Positions 59,505-64,000 of a DNA stretch of 64,000 nucleotides are shown here, one piece after another. Under the pieces are notes generated by a model. It saw nothing but the letters and a program-made list of their open reading frames with translations, did not search any database and was not told the DNA's origin. Source of the stretch: Vanessa cardui (Eukaryota; Arthropoda; Insecta; Lepidoptera; Nymphalidae); contig NC_061127.1 of the NCBI RefSeq assembly GCF_905220365.1, positions 6,944,001 through 7,008,000 of the forward strand, in the 5' to 3' direction. Positions within the stretch are counted from its first letter, which is position 1; every line of letters begins with the position of its first letter. Made by a program: the position numbers and the translations under genes.

Positions 59505-59700
59505 CACCATGGGCTTCATTTGTGTTCGTAATTCATCTCGTGTTCAGGGATGAAGGGAAACATCGCGAGGCAACCTAAATTTGTCTAATTTCAAAGAAAA
59601 TCTGGCATATGTGTATCAACCAATCTACATTGGACTATCGCAGTATAATGTCCAAGATTTCTACTCATAAGAAAGAGGCCATAGTCTAGCGGTGTGCCTA
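59505..59700 (+). mobile_element. Degenerate Metulj-like SINE lacking its tRNA head
   Basis: 'ttcatttgtgttcgtaattc', 'atctcgtgttcagggatgaa', 'aaacatcgcgaggcaaccta', 'ttcaaagaaaatctggcata', 'accaatctacattggac' are in order; the head is absent. Confidence 0.65.
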
Positions 59701-59984
59701 TCAAACAAAATTCTTTCACATGTATATACATGTTATGTATAATGAATTGCAGTGGATCAGTGCGGCGAAAGAAACTCTTAATCTTCAAGGAAAGCATTCT
59801 TATATAAACGTGTGCCGTAATTAGAAAAATCCATTTTCCAATATTTACGACATACAGGGCAACATTTTAAATTTATATTAATGTTGAAATATAAAGCTTT
59901 ATGAAAGTAACCCACTCTCTACCAGCTAAATGTAAAATTTATAGAAATTAAAGCAAAAGTAACAACTGATAAAACTCTTGCCCT

Positions 59985-60190
59985 ATATTAGTCCCCACCG
60001 GGCCCAGTTCATCCCCAACTTAGTCCCATAAAAGTTAAAGAGCACATTACGGCAAGTAATAACCGAACGGACCCCTAAATTGGACAGGCCGGCTCGTGTG
60101 ATCCGATCTATTTGTTTCGTACCCTTTTTAATGACACCATTAATTATCTAATTATGATATTGTCATTTAATTTTATTAGTGTAAAGTACG
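59985..60190. promoter_or_regulatory. GC-elevated block followed by homeodomain-type sites
   Basis: About 59985-60120 is GC-richer (ccgggccc, ggccggc), directly followed by ATTAATTA/TAATTATG-type sites (60138-60160). No ORF. Candidate regulatory element. Confidence 0.25.
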
Positions 60191-60221
60191 TATGTGTGAA
60201 ATGCTAATAATGTATATTATA

Positions 60222-60455
60222 AGACGACTGTGGTCATGTAGTGCGTACGTCGGTTTTCATGGGTACGAAAGTCCGAGGTCCCGGGTTCGATTCCCGGCCG
60301 AGTCAAAGTAGAAAAAGTTCATTAATTTTTAAATTCGGTACCGTCGCTCGTTACCTCTGATTTTCCATAACATAGGTGCTTAAGCTACTCACATTGGGAT
60401 CTGAGTAATGAATGTAGTGTTATCCAATATTTATTTATATGTTTATTTATTTAAT
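60222..60455 (+). mobile_element. tRNA-derived SINE, family 2
   Basis: B-box GGTTCGATTCC is intact within 'cccgggttcgattcccggcc'; the A-box is diverged (TGGTCATGTAG). Body 'ttccataacataggtgctta', 'cacattgggatctgag' and an (ATTT)n-like tail. Collinear with 36641. Confidence 0.85.
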
Positions 60456-60489
60456 ATTTCAATTAAGTAAGTTTTGTTTATGTTTACAG

Positions 60490-60531
60490 CATATTGCATT
60501 GCTATGTTGGTGTCGAAATCAACCGGTTGCG
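60490..60531 (+). other. Possible mini-exon
   Basis: Bounded by an acceptor-like 'gtttatgtttacag' and donor-like GCG|GTAAGA, GC-richer than the flanks. No frame is recognisable. May be chance. Confidence 0.15.
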
Positions 60532-61157
60532 GTAAGACTTGGTTGCGAGACCTCTATTATCTAATCCAACCGTGCCCTGCTAAAGAGCAATAACCTCACT
60601 AACATTAAAATGCTTTGTGCAGGTTGCGAGCCTACGTTTCCTAATAAACTAACAAAGGTGTCAATTTCACTTGAGTTTATAGCCCATTTAACGGTTCCGT
60701 TTAAAGGACATTATCTGTATCTATTATTCAGTTCATTTCTTGTTTATCCAGGTCTGATGGTCAATTTTTTTTGGATAATCTGTATAAAATACTAAGATAT
60801 GTTTTAAGTGATAGTGAATTACCTATATATTATATAGTGAAGTGTAATTCCACTTAAAATAACGTAAAAAAGTAGTAAGTATTCGGAAAGTTTTATTTTT
60901 CATTCTTTCAAACATGGCCGCCCGTTGAACTGTCATTGTTAATTCATGTCATCGAGTTTCACGGATTAAATATCAAAATATCTTAAAAAAAACCTTTTGT
61001 TACGATTTATATATTATATGTGAATGGATTTCGATCGGGTCTAGATTTGCACGAATTTGTTAATATATATACTGTCTATAGATTTTCTCAATAGTCACTG
61101 TTAAAATTGCACTCTCCATATAAAACCCTGAGATTGGCATATAAATAAGCCTTTGTA
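60532..61157. other. Non-coding sequence
   Basis: No repeat or gene recognised. The 61-codon frame at 60610-60795 is unsupported. Confidence 0.45.
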
Positions 61158-61310
61158 GATAGTTAACGCGTGCGGCTTCGCCCGCGTTTTAGGGTTCTTC
61201 ATTAGGCATATGTCCTTCCTCAGAATTCAATACATCCTTCAATGAAACTTTCATCAAAATCGGTTCAGTTGTTCGGGTTCGAAAGAGCACCAGACAAAGT
61301 TATATTCATA
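61158..61310 (-). mobile_element. Degenerate Lep1-type Helitron
   Basis: Minus strand: 'ctgaaccgattttgatgaaa', 'gaggaaggacatatgcctaa' and 'gcgggcgaagccgcacgcgt'; the terminal CTAG has decayed to CTAT. Confidence 0.55.
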
Positions 61311-61559
61311 TAATTTTACGTTTTATGTAATTAAAATGACATTATAGAAGTGTATATTAGTAACAGTGGGACGTGACTTTGACTATAAATTCAGCCACAA
61401 TAAACCTTTTCCGTAATTCAGAAATTCTATAGGTCGTTAAAGTATTGTTTAATTAAGTTTAAAATTAAGCAATCCTTCCTTACGCTCCGTAATCTTCAAT
61501 ATGCGTTTAATGTAAGTTAAATCTTAGTCTGAATTCAAACAATTTCAGTAACAATCATC

Positions 61560-61700
61560 AATCTTGAGATTGGCGTCGTAATCCCGGTATGAGTTAGTTG
61601 GATGATCGTGAATTACGTAATGTGAGTCGTGGCTAACAGTTGCTTGGCGCTTACGTTTTACTAATCCCCTTGTCGGCAAGATTCCGTTCAACGAAGGGTG
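61560..61700. promoter_or_regulatory. Block with two TAATCCC sites, possible regulatory element
   Basis: Otd/Bicoid-class TAATCCC at 61579-61585 and 61662-61668, in less AT-rich sequence without an ORF. Confidence 0.25.
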
Positions 61701-62084
61701 AGCTATTAATGTAACTCACACTTTAATCTTTTTTTGTCTAAGATACCTCTACGTCACTTATATATACTTATATTATGATAATCGTTGTTCCTTTTTGTAG
61801 AGATTTAAAGAAAAATACGAGTAATATGTTTTGCATGGATTTTGTTTATCTTCGATCGCGCGAGGAGTGCGGGTTCACACCGGCGATAGTAACACAAGGT
61901 TTTCTTTTGTGATTAATTTGTATTTAAATGGCACGGCGTTGAAAATACTGCCGCGTTTGTATCACGAACTTACATCGCGGTCGAACTAGCCAGAAGAACT
62001 TAAGAATAGAGGCCTTTATGAATATTTGGGCATGTTAGTTCAATTATTCTTATAATATATACTAAATACATACAACACGTCTGT
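61701..62084. other. Non-coding sequence
   Basis: A stretch at about 61855-61890 is CpG-rich. Nothing assignable. Confidence 0.4.
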
Positions 62085-62278
62085 ACATAAATAAATAAAT
62101 AAAATTATTGGACAACATTACGCTGATTCCAATGTACGTAGATAAAGCCTTTATGTTATGGAATATCAGAAGTAACGACAATACAATACAACGTAGAAAA
62201 GTAAGTTTTTTTAAATCGACTCGGCCGGGACGTGAGCCCGAGACCTCGGAGTGACTTACCATGAAAAACCTATGAAAG
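62085..62278 (-). mobile_element. tRNA-derived SINE, family 2, reverse orientation
   Basis: Minus strand: 'gtttttcatggtaagtcact', 'cggccgagtcgattt', 'attccataacataaaggctt', ending in a TTTA-repeat tail at 62085-62105. The B-box has diverged. Confidence 0.75.
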
Positions 62279-63479
62279 CTAAAATATAAAGCGTAAGTTT
62301 GGTTAGTAATTTAATAATATTAATTACTTAAAAACATACCAATGGTTTGCTAAGTTCTTCGAGTTAAATTGGACGGTATTGCTTAGTTAATACTGGTAAC
62401 GTTTATTCAAAGCGTTTGAAGGTATTATAGGCATTCGACGTATGAATGCCAACGCTCCTCCCGCAAACTCGCATGCATTTGACATTAACTGATTTGAATG
62501 CATTTTGTGTGCGATGGGAAATTTACCGTAAAGTTATTTGATCGTCGTCCAAGAAATTCTGATAAAATTGAAATGTACGAGTACGTTCTTGTACGTATAC
62601 TTTTAATATATGAAGATACCTTATAACATAATAAAATTGTAATTTAAATTTATAATTTTGTTTTCATTATAATAATATCAAATTCTTTTATTTAATATTT
62701 ATTGACCAGTATTACTAATTTTAGTTTAAGTTAGATAATTAACCTTTTTGACAACCAGTAATTCTCTGTTTCAGCTCGTGGTAGGTCAATCGGTTTTATT
62801 ATATGTATGGTACATAATAATCATAACAAATGGAATCAGATTATGAATGTTTTTGTAGACAAAGGTAAAATATAAACTTATCATAATGTGTTAATTTATT
62901 CATCCAAATTAAAATAAAACAAAATCAAAATAAAAGTCTGAAGTGCCTTTGCATACTTAAGTTTTTATCCAGGCTTTGATTAAAACGCCTGATTTAGTTG
63001 TTTTGAACTTTTAATTGAAGAGTTTTTAAGATCAAAAAAAAAAATTACGACGACTTTTAACTTTCGGACTGTTATCAAGGACAAGCATGAAATATTTCTT
63101 TTTCGAAATGATAACATTTTTCTGTCTTGTAAGTCTGATGTTTTAAAGATAAAACGAAGGACTTAATAAAGTTTATAAGACTGTGACGTGGTGAGGCGGT
63201 ACAAAACATTTGTATGAATTCGTATATTTTTAGCCGAAGAAATCCAATACAATCTAGGATAATAATAAGAAAAAAACTATGTTCACATAATAATAACAAT
63301 GCATACATAAGGAAATATACCAAACTAATTAAAATATCGTATTTAAATAATACCTTAATTGTACATCTCGACTCGATATGAGAATTCTTATAATTAAATA
63401 AAAATATAACAATGGTTAGATTCGAAAACTTCATATATTGAAAATTAAAAAAAAAAAAAATTGAAATTCGATCTAATTT
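62279..63479. other. AT-rich sequence with a possible LINE tail
   Basis: 'aaaataaaacaaaatcaaaa' at about 62911-62935 resembles the tail of the repeat at 57955. The 136-codon minus frame at 63075-63485 is Phe/Ile/Leu-rich and crosses A-runs; I do not call it a gene. Confidence 0.35.
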
Positions 63480-64000
63480 CGTCAACCTCTTTCGTATCTG
63501 CGCTAGATTTTCTTTTGTTTACAATACTTCGACTCACGTAACAAAAACATCCGTTCTGAAACACGTACACGTCAAATCCTCAATAATAAGACGATTGTTG
63601 TTCTACTCGTAATTGGCAATAGAGTCATAATTCACGATAACAAAAGGCGAATATCGCGCGGAGTATCAGTGATTCTAATTAACATCGCAGAATTGAGTCA
63701 ACTTAGGTGATACCCCGGAGCAAACAATACCTCATTCCATTGTTACATTTGCGCTGACTTAATGGTGACACCCGAGGAAACGTTAATTAAACAAGGATTC
63801 GACGAATAAGATATCGTGCGGTCTCATAACTAGATTGTGAATGTGCGAACTAAACTTAATTATTGTTTCACAAACATTGTTTACGCGCGCTTTTGGCACT
63901 GAATACAGTAATCCACTTAAGGCCTAATAGAAATTAAACACAATATTTATTATATTGTCCTTTGAATATCGCTGTTTTTTTCTTCAAACAAAATAAAGAA
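63480..64000. other. Mixed-composition edge block, possible regulatory sequence
   Basis: About 63560-63860 is less AT-rich, with Sox-like CATTGTT, ATTGTTG and GATAAG/AATTAA-type sites and no ORF. It continues beyond the window. Confidence 0.3.

Noticed and set aside
63075..63485. 136-codon minus-strand ORF
   Set aside because: Phe/Ile/Leu-rich, crosses A- and T-runs, no domain or start context that supports a gene.
1..64000. CRISPR arrays, operons, prokaryotic mobile elements
   Set aside because: Gene density, SINE/LINE/Helitron content and base composition are those of an insect genome; no such features were seen.

Overview
The window is strongly AT-rich animal DNA with a very low gene density. 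Its repeats are typical of Lepidoptera: tRNA-derived SINEs of the 'gatggcccagtggtta' type (like the Metulj SINEs of Heliconius butterflies), Lep1-like non-autonomous Helitrons with TC...CTAG ends, and CR1/Jockey- and R1-type non-LTR retrotransposons. I read it as a butterfly or moth genome, most likely a nymphalid butterfly, from intergenic or long-intron sequence. There are no prokaryotic features, CRISPR arrays or operons.

Layout. 1-7.8 kb: AT-rich non-coding sequence with scattered SINEs and one clean Helitron. 7.82-9.0 kb: the only intact host gene, an intronless cathepsin B on the minus strand with a GC-rich upstream flank. 9-16.5 kb: non-coding, with SINEs, two Helitron-like elements and a 150-codon hydrophobic reading frame that could be a chemoreceptor-like exon. 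16.6-17.5 kb: a GC-rich 5'-truncated R1-clade retrotransposon. 18.9-20.4 kb: a Helitron, degenerate repeats and a short coding-like ORF. 21.5-25.4 kb: two non-LTR elements in opposite orientation; the minus one is decayed and the plus one keeps an open 678-codon reverse transcriptase. 25-31.8 kb: AT-rich with SINEs. 31.8-32.54 kb: a GC/CpG-enriched block ending in a strong splice donor, possibly a non-coding first exon and promoter. 35.6-38.4 kb: a repeat cluster with Helitrons, a nested insertion, a tRNA-SINE and a 177-bp tandem duplication. 38.4-64 kb: non-coding desert with SINEs, a recurrent ~290-bp lepidopteran repeat, and several GC-elevated blocks rich in palindromes and homeodomain-type sites that may be cis-regulatory.

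The retroelements explain one another in part. The autonomous LINEs supply reverse transcriptase of the kind that mobilises SINEs; one 5'-truncated SINE with a perfect 12-bp target duplication shows target-primed insertion. The Helitrons here carry ends only and must have been moved by an enzyme encoded elsewhere. Nothing in the window looks like an undescribed multi-gene system. The best leads are the altered S2-pocket residue of the cathepsin B, the SINE subfamilies with different 3' tails, the putative non-coding promoter/exon near 32 kb, several perfect hairpins, and the palindrome-rich block at 51.8 kb. Exact ends of degenerate repeats are by-eye estimates.
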